This document shows, piece by piece, positions 26,993-35,804 of a DNA stretch of 64,000 bases. Origin of the DNA: Mesorhizobium sp. SOD10 (GTDB taxonomy: Bacteria > Pseudomonadota > Alphaproteobacteria > Rhizobiales > Rhizobiaceae). The position numbers and the translations under genes are program-made. Each line of letters opens with the position of its first letter. Positions within the stretch are counted from its first letter, which is position 1. The DNA is taken from assembly GCA_000824805.1 (NCBI GenBank), contig CCNA01000004.1, positions 248,001 to 312,000 of the forward strand, read 5' to 3'. The notes beneath the pieces were generated by a model, which was not told where the DNA came from, did not search any database, and was given only the letters and a program-made list of their open reading frames with translations.

Positions 26993-27667
26993 CTATTCGT
27001 CGCCGGGAACGCCGTAGCTCGGCGCGTCGGACGGGTTGAGGGCGCGGGTGACATAAGCATCGAGCTGGGGCTTGTAGATCTCCCACAGCATCGCCAATTG
27101 CTCGATCGGGCAGGCCTCGGTCCAGTCGCAACGCAGGTCGGCAACGGGCCAGGACACATCGCGCACCAGCTTCATTCCGGCGGAGCGGACGGGCCCCGCC
27201 TCCCCGCCCGCCTTGAGCGCGGCGCGCATCGTGGCGATCAGCCGGTCGCCAAGGTCGCCTTCGGAGGCAAGGAAAGCGTCGACCATGGCTTGCGGAATGC
27301 CGGCGTTCGCGAGCAGGTTGCCGCCGCAAGCGACGTCTTCGCCACGCGCCTCGGCCCAGATGCCGAGCGCCTTCGGCCCGGAATGGATCGCGCTGCCGCC
27401 CGCGGCGTCGACAGCCAGTATCTGCCGGTACTCGATAAAAGCGCCCGTGCGCTTCAGGATCGCGACGGCCTCCGTGGCGGAGGCGCCGCGCGCCATCAGT
27501 TCCAAAGCCCGCGGCCCGAGCATCGGGTCGGTGACGTTCTGGCTGGCGACCGCGCCGACGCCAGCCTGCGCGTAGGCGCAGCGGGCCGCGACCGCGGGGG
27601 AGGACGAGGATACCGCCACACCGAACATGCCTGTGCGCCTGCAGCGCGCGACGATGGAGAAGGTCAT
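26993..27667 (-). CDS. DUF1028 domain protein (Ntn-hydrolase-like)
   Basis: 224 residues of DUF1028. The N-terminal MTFSIVARCRRTGMFGVAVS, AVSSSSPAVAARCAYAQAGVGAVASQNVT and late DRLIATMRAALKAGGEAGPVRSAG are typical. The fold is predicted to be Ntn-hydrolase-like and some members sit with amidases or peptidases; the reaction is not established here. It lies between the RidA and aldehyde dehydrogenase genes (gaps of 6 and 22 bases), so it belongs to the same operon and may hydrolyse an amide in the pathway. Confidence 0.88.
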   Translation of the reverse strand: MTFSIVARCRRTGMFGVAVSSSSPAVAARCAYAQAGVGAVASQNVTDPMLGPRALELMARGASATEAVAILKRTGAFIEYRQILAVDAAGGSAIHSGPKALGIWAEARGEDVACGGNLLANAGIPQAMVDAFLASEGDLGDRLIATMRAALKAGGEAGPVRSAGMKLVRDVSWPVADLRCDWTEACPIEQLAMLWEIYKPQLDAYVTRALNPSDAPSYGVPGDE

Positions 27668-27673
27668 GGCGCT

Positions 27674-28090
27674 TTATTCCGGAATGACGGCGGTGCCGTC
27701 GATCTCGACCAGCCATTCCGGCCGCGCGAGCGCCGACACGACCAGTCCGGTAGAAACCGGATGCACGCCCTTGATGTATTCGCCCATCGTCCGGTAGACG
27801 GCCTCGCGGTGGCGGACATCGGTGATGTAGACAACCACCTTCACCAGATGCTCCATCGTGCCGCCGCATTCCTCGATGAGCTGCTTGATATTCTGCATCA
27901 CCTTGTGCGTCTGCTCGGTCGGATCGTGGCTGTCGATGTTCTTGGCCGTGTCGAGGTCCTGCGGGCACTGGCCGCGCAGATAGACGGTGCGGCCGCCGCG
28001 CGTGACGACGGCCTGGCAGAGATCATTGTCGAGCTTCTGCTCGGGATAGGTGTCTTTCGTATTGAATTTGCGAATTCGCGTATGCGCCAT
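27674..28090 (-). CDS. RidA/YjgF family protein
   Basis: 138 residues. YLRGQCPQDLDT near 40-55, the trimer-interface region TEQTHKVMQNIKQLIEECGG and the late ALARPEWLVEIDGTAVIPE match RidA relatives. Canonical RidA deaminates reactive 2-aminoacrylate and other enamines/imines. The Arg of the active site is in the ARPEWLVEID stretch. Association with an amine oxidase/dehydrogenase operon suggests it clears an imine intermediate. ATG 28090 follows GGAG; ATG 28102 would add four residues. Confidence 0.87.
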   Translation of the reverse strand: MAHTRIRKFNTKDTYPEQKLDNDLCQAVVTRGGRTVYLRGQCPQDLDTAKNIDSHDPTEQTHKVMQNIKQLIEECGGTMEHLVKVVVYITDVRHREAVYRTMGEYIKGVHPVSTGLVVSALARPEWLVEIDGTAVIPE

Positions 28091-28130
28091 CTTGGTCTCC
28101 ATCAGGCCGGGCTAGCAGCGTCAGCTTTGG

Positions 28131-29411
28131 TCAGGCGTCCACGGGCTCGCGCTTTGCGGCGGCGTGGTAGGCCAGATATTTGCGCTGCGTCGAAATACGG
28201 TCGGCCACGTGCTTGGCATCATGCCAGACACCCCAGATGAAGCTCGACCCCCTGCGCGATTGCCAGGGCAGCCCCAGGAAATAGATCCCGGGCTCGGTCG
28301 AGACGCCGCGCTGATGCCTTGGCCGGCCCTTCTCGTCGAAAGCGTCGACCTTCAGCCAGCTGTAGTCGACGGCAAAGCCCGTCGCCCAGATGATCGTCGC
28401 GATCCCAGCCTTGGCCAGATCTAGCTCGCGGATCGGATTGGTCACGCATTCCGGGTCGGGGTCGATCCGGCGGGCCTCGGGCTCTTCCGGAAGGTCGAGC
28501 CCATTGCGGGCAACATAGGCGTCAGCCTCGTCCAGCAGCGACATCAGGCTGGCGTCGCCTCGGGCAATATTCTTCGCAAGATCAGGCGCGAAGGTCATCA
28601 CGCCATCCTGATATGTCTTTGTCATGCCGACCAGCGTAAGTCCCTGCGCTGCCAGGCGGCGGAAGTCGATCGTCTCGCCGCCGCGCGCGCCGCTGACCGC
28701 GATTGTGACATGCTCCGTGCCGGGTCCCGGGGTCTCGAGGTCCCATTTGCCGAGAACCCCCAGCCACCAGCAGAAGTCACGCCCACGATAGGCGCGTGGC
28801 GGACGGTCATGCGGGCCGACCGAGAGATAGACGCGCCTGCCCGAGCGCTGCAGCTCATCGGCAATCTGCACGCCAGACGATCCCGCGCCGACCACCAGCA
28901 CGGCGCCCTTTGGCAACTGCGCGGGGTTGCGATACGCGCTGGAATGGATTTGCAGGATGCCGGCAGCGGCGGGAACGAGAGGCGGGATGACGGGAACCTG
29001 GAAAGGCCCGGTCGCGGCCACGACGCTGTTGGCTTCGATCACGCCATCCGAAGTCTCGACGCGAAATCCCGGACGGCCGACATTCCTTTGCACCAGCTTG
29101 ACCTCCACGCCGCAGCGGATCGGCGCGTTGATCTGCTTGGCGTAAGCGACGAAATAGTCGGCGACCTCCTCCTTGGACGGAAAGCCGTCGGGACCCGTCA
29201 CGGGAAACTCCATGCCCGGAAACCGGTCATGCCAGGCCGGGCCGTTGGCGACGAGGGAGTCCCAGCGCTGCGAACGCCAGCGCTCGGCGATCCGGCCGCG
29301 CTCGAGAACGAGATGAGGCACCCCGCATTTGCTAAGATGCTCGCTCATGGCCACCCCGGCCTGGCCACCGCCGACAACGAGCGTGTCTATCTTCTCAACC
29401 GACATATCCAC
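28131..29411 (-). CDS. Flavin-containing monooxygenase-like NAD(P)/FAD protein
   Basis: 426 residues. Two dinucleotide motifs are present: VVGGGQAGVAMSEHLSKCG near 12 for FAD and VLVVGAGSSGVQIADELQRSG near 175 for NADPH, as in class B flavoprotein monooxygenases. FQVPVIPPLVP lies between them. The family hydroxylates or oxygenates nitrogen, sulfur or carbonyl carbon of small molecules. It is the first gene of the operon that continues with RidA, DUF1028 and the aldehyde dehydrogenase. Two TTAG-N7-CTAA palindromes lie upstream. Starts at 29411 and 29405 are equivalent choices. Confidence 0.87.
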   Translation of the reverse strand: MDMSVEKIDTLVVGGGQAGVAMSEHLSKCGVPHLVLERGRIAERWRSQRWDSLVANGPAWHDRFPGMEFPVTGPDGFPSKEEVADYFVAYAKQINAPIRCGVEVKLVQRNVGRPGFRVETSDGVIEANSVVAATGPFQVPVIPPLVPAAAGILQIHSSAYRNPAQLPKGAVLVVGAGSSGVQIADELQRSGRRVYLSVGPHDRPPRAYRGRDFCWWLGVLGKWDLETPGPGTEHVTIAVSGARGGETIDFRRLAAQGLTLVGMTKTYQDGVMTFAPDLAKNIARGDASLMSLLDEADAYVARNGLDLPEEPEARRIDPDPECVTNPIRELDLAKAGIATIIWATGFAVDYSWLKVDAFDEKGRPRHQRGVSTEPGIYFLGLPWQSRRGSSFIWGVWHDAKHVADRISTQRKYLAYHAAAKREPVDA

Positions 29412-29508
29412 GTCTCTTCCGATGGGGCTTTCGCCGCTGCGATGGAGGTCCGGTTTGCTTTTAGTGACGGGCTGGCGGAGCGAAAATTATGATTTCATGT
29501 GTCAGTGC

Positions 29509-29523
29509 TTAGCTTATCCCTAA
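29509..29523. promoter_or_regulatory. TTAG-N7-CTAA palindrome, site 2
   Basis: TTAG-cttatcc-CTAA, preceded by GC, in the divergent region of the monooxygenase and amidohydrolase genes. Confidence 0.55.
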
Positions 29524-29599
29524 ACGCTCCAGCGGCATCGCAGAGCTGAGTGCGAATTCCTGGCCAAGATCGACGATATCACCTCCGAACATTGCAGGC

Positions 29600-29614
29600 T
29601 TAGGCAAGCCCTAA
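29600..29614. promoter_or_regulatory. TTAG-N7-CTAA palindrome, site 3
   Basis: TTAG-gcaagcc-CTAA, again preceded by GC, 91 bases from site 2 centre to centre. It is nearer the amidohydrolase start and could serve that promoter. Confidence 0.55.
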
Positions 29615-29707
29615 GCACGGGTACCGGAAAAAGTTATTCTTCCGCCTCGGATTTGGTGGTTGCTTGCTTTCAACACCCGCATGAGAGCGACGACCGCTGA
29701 GATTGAA

Positions 29708-31378
29708 ATGGCGCGAGACACCCTTTACGCAAACGGCGCGCTATACACGGTCGATGCGGCGAACCCCGTTGCTGAGGCGATGCTTGTTCGCGGCGACCGC
29801 ATTGTGGCTGTCGGGTCTTCGCCCTCCGTCAGGGCGCAAGCATCCAAAGACCCTGAAATCGTCGATCTCCAAGGCCGGTTCGCAATGCCGGCTTTCATCG
29901 ACGCCCATGTCCATTTTGCCTGGGGAAGCAAATATCTCGATGAGGTGCGGTTGCGCGAAGCGAAGACCTTTGGCGACGTCCTTACGCGCTTGAAGGCCTA
30001 TTCGCATGCCAATCCCGACCGGGCATGGATCGTGGGCAGCGAGTTCAGCTACGGCTACCCCGATCTCCCCGAAGGCGGCTTCCACAAATCGCTTCTCGAT
30101 CAAGTCGTTGCCGATCGTCCGGTTTTCTTCCGTTCCGGCATGGCGCACGCCGCCTGGGTGAACAGCAAGGCGCTGGAACTTGCCGGCTTCAGCCGGGACA
30201 CGCCCGACCCTGAGGGTGGCGAAATCGTTAGAGATGCGAGCGGTCAGCCGACCGGATGGCTGAAGGAGAAAGCGTGGTCCAAGTTTGAGGCGCTGGTCTC
30301 CCAACCCTCGCAATCCGATATGCGATCCGCGTTGCTCTCCGCCATCAAGGAAGCAAACCGTTTGGGATTGTCGCGGGTCCAAAGCGCGGGCATGGATGAC
30401 GAAGCGGTGCCCTTGCTTGCTGAGATATTTGCGAGTGGCGAGCTGAGCCTGCGGTTCAGTCTGTCGAGTATTGTAAATCCGGACTCGAACATCGGCGAGG
30501 TGATCGCGCGCGTGTCCGGATGGAGGGATGACCTCGACCCTGACTTTCTCGACGGACGTGTGATCAAATTCTTCCTGGACGGCGTCTTGGAATCCCATAC
30601 CGGCTTCATGCCCCAGGGCTACGCCGACAAACCGGGCGAAACCGGAACATGCCTGTGGAAGGCAGCGGCCTACAACGCGGCCGTCAGCCGTGCGCAGCAG
30701 GAAGGATTTCAGGTCTGGACGCACGCGATCGGAACGGGCGCCATCGAGATGGCCCTCGACGCCTATGCCGCGGACGGGGAACGCTCAAGGCGGTGCCGGC
30801 CCCGGGTAGAGCATTGCGAAATACCCACCGCGCGCGACATCGAGCGTTTTGGCGAGATAGGAGCGATAGCAAGTTTCCAACCCGCGATGATATATCCACG
30901 CGACCAGTGGCTCGGGATGGAGGGAGTGTGGGAAGTGCGTGTCGGCTCCGAGTCCTTGCCGCGGGCCTTTCCTGTTCGTTCCATTCTTGAGGCAGGAGGC
31001 GCCGTCGCGTTTGGAACCGATTGGCCCATCGTCGACCTCAATCCGCTCATTGGCATTCGCAATGCGGTGCTGCGCCAAAGCCTGGACCACCAGCCGGAAA
31101 CAGGCTGGGTCCCGCAGCAAAGGATCACGGTCGCGCAGGCGCTCCACGCCTATACGCTGGGGGCAGCTTTTGCCGGCCACCGGGAAAAGGATGAGGGAAG
31201 TTTGGCGGCGGGGAAGCTCGCCGACTTCATCGTCCTTTCCGATGATCCGCTACAGGTCGAGCCGCACAGGATCGCGGATATCAAAGTGCTGAAAACGATC
31301 GTCGGCGGCAAACCGGTCTGGGAAGAACCCGCGGCCGAGACCGCGTCTTGGGGGGTGCATGGAAGCGACGGAATTTGA
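29708..31378 (+). CDS. Amidohydrolase 3 family protein (YtcJ-like)
   Basis: About 556 residues. An N-terminal sandwich MARDTLYANGALYTVDA leads to the metal-binding HxH in FIDAHVHFAWGSKYLDE near 70. Later landmarks are WTHAIGTGAIEMALDAYA and FGTDWPIVDLNPLIGI, the latter carrying the metal-ligand Asp. This family hydrolyses N-acyl or cyclic amide bonds; the substrate is not predictable. The gene overlaps the downstream GMC gene by 20 bases and is divergent from the flavin monooxygenase. ATG 29708 places the domain start normally; ATGs at 29660-29681 would add residues without homology. Confidence 0.85.
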   Translation: MARDTLYANGALYTVDAANPVAEAMLVRGDRIVAVGSSPSVRAQASKDPEIVDLQGRFAMPAFIDAHVHFAWGSKYLDEVRLREAKTFGDVLTRLKAYSHANPDRAWIVGSEFSYGYPDLPEGGFHKSLLDQVVADRPVFFRSGMAHAAWVNSKALELAGFSRDTPDPEGGEIVRDASGQPTGWLKEKAWSKFEALVSQPSQSDMRSALLSAIKEANRLGLSRVQSAGMDDEAVPLLAEIFASGELSLRFSLSSIVNPDSNIGEVIARVSGWRDDLDPDFLDGRVIKFFLDGVLESHTGFMPQGYADKPGETGTCLWKAAAYNAAVSRAQQEGFQVWTHAIGTGAIEMALDAYAADGERSRRCRPRVEHCEIPTARDIERFGEIGAIASFQPAMIYPRDQWLGMEGVWEVRVGSESLPRAFPVRSILEAGGAVAFGTDWPIVDLNPLIGIRNAVLRQSLDHQPETGWVPQQRITVAQALHAYTLGAAFAGHREKDEGSLAAGKLADFIVLSDDPLQVEPHRIADIKVLKTIVGGKPVWEEPAAETASWGVHGSDGI

Positions 31379-33002
31379 CTACATCGTCCTGGGCGCCGGC
31401 TCGGCCGGTTGCGTGGTCGCCAATCGGCTGAGCGCCGATCCATCGGTCAGAGTGTGCCTGGTCGAGGCCGGCGGCAGCGACAACAGCCTGCGGGTCAAGG
31501 TTCCGGCGGGCATCCTCTCGCTCTACGGCAACCCGAACTACGATTATTGTTTCGTCGGCGTGCCGCAACCCCATCTCAACAACCGCAGGATTCCGGTCAA
31601 CCGCGGCAAGGCGCTGGGCGGATCGAGCTCGATCAATTCGATGGTCTATATTCGCGGCGCCGCCGAGGATTATGACGAGTGGGCAAGGCTCGGCTGCGCC
31701 GGCTGGGCTTATCGCGACGTGCTGCCCGTGTTCAGAAAGCTGGAGCGCAATCTGCTTGCCCAGGATCCGCGCTATCATGGCACCGACGGAGAGCTTTTGG
31801 TCGACAATCCGCGCGATCCGAACGTGCTTTCGAGCATGTTCGTCAGGGCCGGTGAAAATGCCGGCCTGCCTGCCAACACGGACTTCAATGCCGAAAGCCA
31901 GTTCGGTGTCGGAATCTACAACGTCACGCAGGATCGAGGGCAGCGCTTCAGCAGCTTCAGCGCCTTCATGCGTCCCGTCCTCGATCGCAGGAACCTGACA
32001 CTGCTCAGCCAATGCGACGTGATCGATCTCGTCATCGCCGAGGGCCGCGCGACAGGCATGCGCGTGCGGCATGAGGGTCGGCAGAAACTGCTCTCCGCCA
32101 GCCGCGAGATCGTGCTTTCGGCCGGCGCCATCAACTCGCCCAAGATCCTGATGGCGTCGGGGATCGGTCCGGCAGACGAACTCAAGCAGATCGGCATCAC
32201 GCCGGTGCTCGACCTGCCCGGCGTCGGCAAGAACCTGCAGGACCATGTCGACGGCATGATCACCGTGCGCTCCAGGAGCACCAGGACGCTCGGCCTGTCG
32301 ATTGCCAATCTGCCCCGCATCACGGCAGCGCCCTTCCAGTATTTCGCGCGCCGCAAGGGCATGCTCACCACCAATTACGTCGAAGCCGGCGGCTTTGCGA
32401 AGACCAGGCATGCGAACGGCCTGCCCGACATCCAGTTCCATTTCGTGCCGGGCTATCGCAGCCATCGCGGCCGACTGATCGAATACGGCCACGGCTACGC
32501 TATTCACACCTGCGTGCTTCGGCCGAAAAGCGTGGGTGAGATCAGGCTGTCGCGCGACAATGCTCGCCGCGAGGTCCTGATCGACCACCGCTTCTTCACG
32601 CATGAAGACGACGCCATGGTGCTGGTCGAAGGCATCAAGATCGCGCGCCGGATCCTTGCCTCGTCCGAGTTCGACGCGGTGCGCGGCAAGGAGATGCTGC
32701 CCGGCAAGAATGTCCGCAGCGGCGACGAGATCCTCGCCTATCTGCGCGCCGAGGCGCTGACCGTCTATCACCCGGTCGGAACCTGCAAGATGGGAACGGA
32801 CGATATGGCGGTCGTCGACCCGGCGACCCTCAAGGTGCGCGGCGTGGACGGGCTTCGCGTCGCGGACGCCTCCGTCATGCCGAAGCTGATCGGCGGCAAC
32901 ACCAACGCGCCAAGCATGATGATCGGGCAGAAGGTTTCGGAGATGATCCTGGGCTCGGGGCAGAACGGTCAAAGTAGGGAACCTAAACCCCTTCGACGTT
33001 AG
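31359..33002 (+). CDS. GMC family oxidoreductase (choline dehydrogenase-like)
   Basis: 547 residues. The FAD-binding LGAGSAGCVVANRLSADPSV (about 9-28), the GMC signature GKALGGSSSINSMVYIRG near 84, and the C-terminal YHPVGTCKMG with GLRVADASVMPKLIGGNTNA are all intact; His in YHPVG is the likely catalytic base. GMC enzymes of this group oxidise primary alcohols such as choline or polyethylene glycols to aldehydes, passing electrons to the membrane. It is translationally coupled to the amidohydrolase (20-base overlap). In this block it may make the aldehyde used by the PuuC-like dehydrogenase; that is inference. Confidence 0.9.
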   Translation: MEATEFDYIVLGAGSAGCVVANRLSADPSVRVCLVEAGGSDNSLRVKVPAGILSLYGNPNYDYCFVGVPQPHLNNRRIPVNRGKALGGSSSINSMVYIRGAAEDYDEWARLGCAGWAYRDVLPVFRKLERNLLAQDPRYHGTDGELLVDNPRDPNVLSSMFVRAGENAGLPANTDFNAESQFGVGIYNVTQDRGQRFSSFSAFMRPVLDRRNLTLLSQCDVIDLVIAEGRATGMRVRHEGRQKLLSASREIVLSAGAINSPKILMASGIGPADELKQIGITPVLDLPGVGKNLQDHVDGMITVRSRSTRTLGLSIANLPRITAAPFQYFARRKGMLTTNYVEAGGFAKTRHANGLPDIQFHFVPGYRSHRGRLIEYGHGYAIHTCVLRPKSVGEIRLSRDNARREVLIDHRFFTHEDDAMVLVEGIKIARRILASSEFDAVRGKEMLPGKNVRSGDEILAYLRAEALTVYHPVGTCKMGTDDMAVVDPATLKVRGVDGLRVADASVMPKLIGGNTNAPSMMIGQKVSEMILGSGQNGQSREPKPLRR

Positions 33003-33033
33003 GGCAGTTCAGCGTTTGCACGCCGAACTGCCC
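33002..33033. terminator. Bidirectional terminator between convergent genes
   Basis: GGGCAGTTC pairs with GAACTGCCC (9 bp), with inner GCG/CGC pairing, exactly in the 51-base gap between the GMC and ABC ATPase stops. Confidence 0.65.
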
Positions 33034-33053
33034 CCAACTATCTGAGATTGCTC

Positions 33054-33941
33054 TCAGTGATCCTCGTCGATCTCGTCGTGCAAAAGCCCGAGGATGCGGC
33101 GCTTGAGCGCGATGAAGTCGGGTTCGAGGATCACGTCCATCGAACGCGGCCGCGGGATATCGACCTTGATCTCGGCCTTGATCTTGCCGGGCCGCGCCGT
33201 CATCACCAGGACGCGATCGCCCAGAACCAGCGCCTCGTCGATGTCGTGGGTGACGAAGAGCACCGTTTTCTGTTGCCGTTCCCACACGCGCAGGAGCAGC
33301 TTCTGCATCGTGCCGCGCGTCTGGCTGTCGAGCGCGCCGAAGGGTTCGTCCATCAACAGGACGGCCGGGTCGTTGGCGAGAGCGCGCGCGATCGCCACGC
33401 GCTGCTTCATGCCGCCGGAAAGCTGCGCAGGATAGTGGTCGGCGAAAGGCGCAAGGCCGACCTCGTTGAGATACTGGTCGACGATCTGCCTGCGCTGCTC
33501 CGCCGGCAGCCCCTTGCGCTTCGGCCCATATTCGATGTTGGCGCGCACCGTCAGCCAGGGAAACAAGGTATAGCTCTGGAACACCATGCCCCTGTCGGGG
33601 CCGGGCTCGATCACTTCCCTGCCGTCGACCTTGATGCTGCCCGAGGTCGCGTCGTTGAGGCCGGCTGCAAGGTAGAGCAGGCTGGATTTGCCGCATCCCG
33701 AAGGGCCGACGATGACGCAGAATTCGTTCTTGGCCACCTTCAGCGACACATCGTCCAGTGCCAGCACGCCATTGACGTCACCATAGCGCAGCGTCACGTC
33801 CTCAATGGCCATCGTGGTCCCGGCCGCACGCGCATTGGCAGAGGCCATGCCGCCCGAATTGTTCGCCTTGACGGTTTCGGTCATCACTACCCTTGGTCCG
33901 GCTGCGGTTTGCGAGGATGCGTTCAAGATCAAGGTGCCCAT
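33054..33941 (-). CDS. ABC transporter ATP-binding protein, TauB/SsuB/NrtD type
   Basis: 295 residues. After about 40 unconserved residues come the A-loop region [20 protein letters not shown], Walker [18 protein letters not shown], signature [18 protein letters not shown] and Walker [17 protein letters not shown] with the switch His in VTHDIDEAL. It energises the permease encoded immediately upstream. The ATG at 33941 overlaps the permease by 13 bases; ATG 33884 (MTETVK) is an alternative that removes most of the unconserved start. The substrate class is nitrate, taurine, sulfonate or pyrimidine-precursor like. Confidence 0.9.
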   Translation of the reverse strand: MGTLILNASSQTAAGPRVVMTETVKANNSGGMASANARAAGTTMAIEDVTLRYGDVNGVLALDDVSLKVAKNEFCVIVGPSGCGKSSLLYLAAGLNDATSGSIKVDGREVIEPGPDRGMVFQSYTLFPWLTVRANIEYGPKRKGLPAEQRRQIVDQYLNEVGLAPFADHYPAQLSGGMKQRVAIARALANDPAVLLMDEPFGALDSQTRGTMQKLLLRVWERQQKTVLFVTHDIDEALVLGDRVLVMTARPGKIKAEIKVDIPRPRSMDVILEPDFIALKRRILGLLHDEIDEDH

Positions 33942-34732
33942 GGCGCGACCCTTGCCCGGAGAATGCGGAATGCCGTGTCGGTGATCAGGCCGAGAAGCCC
34001 GATCGCGGCGATGGCCATGAAGATCACGTCGACCTGGAAGCCGCGCATTGCCTTGAGGCTGATATAGCCGAGGCCGCTGGACGCGGCGACGAGCTCGGCC
34101 ACGACCAGATAGGTCCAGGCCCAACCCATGGTGACGCGAAGGGTGTCGAGGATCGAGGGAAGCGCTGCAGGGAAGATAACGTGCCACACCGCTTCTGAGC
34201 GCTTGGTGCCCAAAGTGTAGGAGGCGTTGACCAGGTCCCTGGAGACGCTGCGCGCGCAGTCGGAGATCATCACCAGCTGCTGGAAGAACGTGCCGAAGAA
34301 GATGACCGCTATGCGCTGCTCGATGCCGATGCCGATCCACAGGATGAACAGCGGCACGAAGGAAGTCACCGGCAGGTAGCGGATGAAATTGACCAGCGGC
34401 TCGAGCGGCGCCTGCACCGCCCGATAGGTGCCCATCCACAGCCCCAGCGGCACCGCGATCAGCGAGGACACGATGAAGCCCAGGATCACCACCTTGGCGC
34501 TTGTCAAAGTGTGGTAGAAGAGGCTGCCGTCCAGCGACATGCGATAGGTCGTCTCGAGCACCGTTCCGGGCGTCGGCAGGAACATGTTCGGCACGACGCG
34601 GCCGTAGGACAGAAAAGCCCAGCCGCCGATCACGACCACCCACATCGCCAGCGCGAGCGTGGTTGCCGTGCCGGCGGGGATGTTGGCGAATGGGGTCGTC
34701 AGGCGCGTCCACGCCGTCCGCCTCTGTGCCAT
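33929..34732 (-). CDS. ABC transporter permease, TauC/SsuC type
   Basis: 267 residues with about six membrane segments and the EAA loop NASYTLGTKRSEAVWHVIFP near residue 170. LALAMWVVVIGGWAFLSY near 24-41 is the first helix. It is the middle gene of a binding protein-permease-ATPase operon. A strong terminator-like hairpin separates it from the binding protein gene, so permease and ATPase are probably made at lower levels. Confidence 0.9.
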   Translation of the reverse strand: MAQRRTAWTRLTTPFANIPAGTATTLALAMWVVVIGGWAFLSYGRVVPNMFLPTPGTVLETTYRMSLDGSLFYHTLTSAKVVILGFIVSSLIAVPLGLWMGTYRAVQAPLEPLVNFIRYLPVTSFVPLFILWIGIGIEQRIAVIFFGTFFQQLVMISDCARSVSRDLVNASYTLGTKRSEAVWHVIFPAALPSILDTLRVTMGWAWTYLVVAELVAASSGLGYISLKAMRGFQVDVIFMAIAAIGLLGLITDTAFRILRARVAPWAP

Positions 34733-34773
34733 GGATGGCCTCCGTAGAACCTAAACGCGAAAAGCTGGCTTCG

Positions 34774-34806
34774 AAAAAACGGCGTTGGCCCGGATGGGCC
34801 AACGCC
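34774..34806 (-). terminator. Intra-operon attenuating terminator after the binding protein gene
   Basis: A perfect 11-bp stem, GGCGTTGGCCC with GGGCCAACGCC around a 4-base loop. On the minus strand it is followed by GTTTTTT. It lies between the binding protein stop and the permease start, a usual place for lowering downstream expression. Confidence 0.75.
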
Positions 34807-34820
34807 GGCGATCCGAAGGC

Positions 34821-35804
34821 TCACTGTTCCTTGATGAAATCGGTGTCGAGGATGGTCTTCGAGTCGATCGTCATCTTGAGCTTGCCGGCCTTGCCCCAGA
34901 TATCCTGTGCGAAGTTCACCAGGTCGGCCGCTTCGCTCTTCTCCGGAGTGCCGAAGAATTCCAGGTTGCGGGCGCGATCGTAGTAGCGCACGCCTTTGGC
35001 CCCGGCCGCGAAATCCTCGGGCTTCTCCAGATAGCCGCCGATACCCTTGGCCATGATCTCATAGGCCTTCTCCGGATTGGTCTTGATGTATTCCACGGCC
35101 TTGTAATAGCCCTTGATGAGAGCCTTCACGTCCTCGGGGTGCTTCTCGATCAGGTCGCATTTGAGCGCGATCACATCGACGATCAGGCCAGGCGTGGTCG
35201 TGGAATCGATCAGCACCTTGCCCTTACCGCCCTTGCGGACTTCGGTGAGATGCGGCTCCCAGGTCACCGCGGCCGGAACCTGGCCGGCGATGAAGGCCGT
35301 CGCGGCGTCATCGGCGGTCATGTTGGTGACGCTGACGTCGTCCTCGGTCATGCCTTCCTTCTTCAGGAGCACGTTGAACCAGAATTCGGAAACCGAGCCC
35401 TCGTTCAGCGCGACGGGCTGGCCCTTCAGATCCTTGAGCGACTTGACGTCGGGCTGGGTGACGACCCCGTCGCCGCCATGACTGTCGTCGAGCGCCACCA
35501 CATATTTGAAGCAGAGCTCGTCCGAGCGGTACTTCATCAGCTCGTCGACGGTAGAGGCAGCGCCATCCAGGTCGCCGCCGGCGACCGCCGCCATATAGAG
35601 CGCTGATTCCTCGATGATCTTCAGATCGACATCGACGCCGGCTTCCTTGAAGTAGCCGAGATCACGGGCAAGAAACAGCGGCCCGTAGCCCACCCAGGTC
35701 GTCATGCCGAGGCGGATGGCGCCGGCATTGGCGGGAGCCGCAAGCCCCAGGCTGAGCAGGCCCGCGGCGGCTGCGGTCATCAGGCAGTTTCGGAATGTCT
35801 TCAT
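34821..35804 (-). CDS. ABC transporter substrate-binding protein, NMT1/TauA type
   Basis: 327 residues. A Sec signal peptide (MKTFRNCLMTAAAAGLLSLG ending PANAG near residue 28) is followed by the periplasmic domain starting IRLGMTTWVGYGPLFLARDLGYFKEAG, the usual opening of SsuA/NMT1-like proteins. VTNMTADDAATAFIAGQVPA near 145 and TPGLIVDVIALKCDLIEKHP near 200 are family features. ATG 35804 is chosen because the signal peptide begins there. It binds the ligand and delivers it to the permease. The ligand cannot be inferred; the gene is divergent from pqqA but unrelated in function as far as seen. Confidence 0.9.
   Translation of the reverse strand: MKTFRNCLMTAAAAGLLSLGLAAPANAGAIRLGMTTWVGYGPLFLARDLGYFKEAGVDVDLKIIEESALYMAAVAGGDLDGAASTVDELMKYRSDELCFKYVVALDDSHGGDGVVTQPDVKSLKDLKGQPVALNEGSVSEFWFNVLLKKEGMTEDDVSVTNMTADDAATAFIAGQVPAAVTWEPHLTEVRKGGKGKVLIDSTTTPGLIVDVIALKCDLIEKHPEDVKALIKGYYKAVEYIKTNPEKAYEIMAKGIGGYLEKPEDFAAGAKGVRYYDRARNLEFFGTPEKSEAADLVNFAQDIWGKAGKLKMTIDSKTILDTDFIKEQ

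Noticed and set aside
31281..32972. A 563-codon minus-strand frame
   Set aside because: It is antisense to the GMC oxidoreductase, whose signatures are complete.
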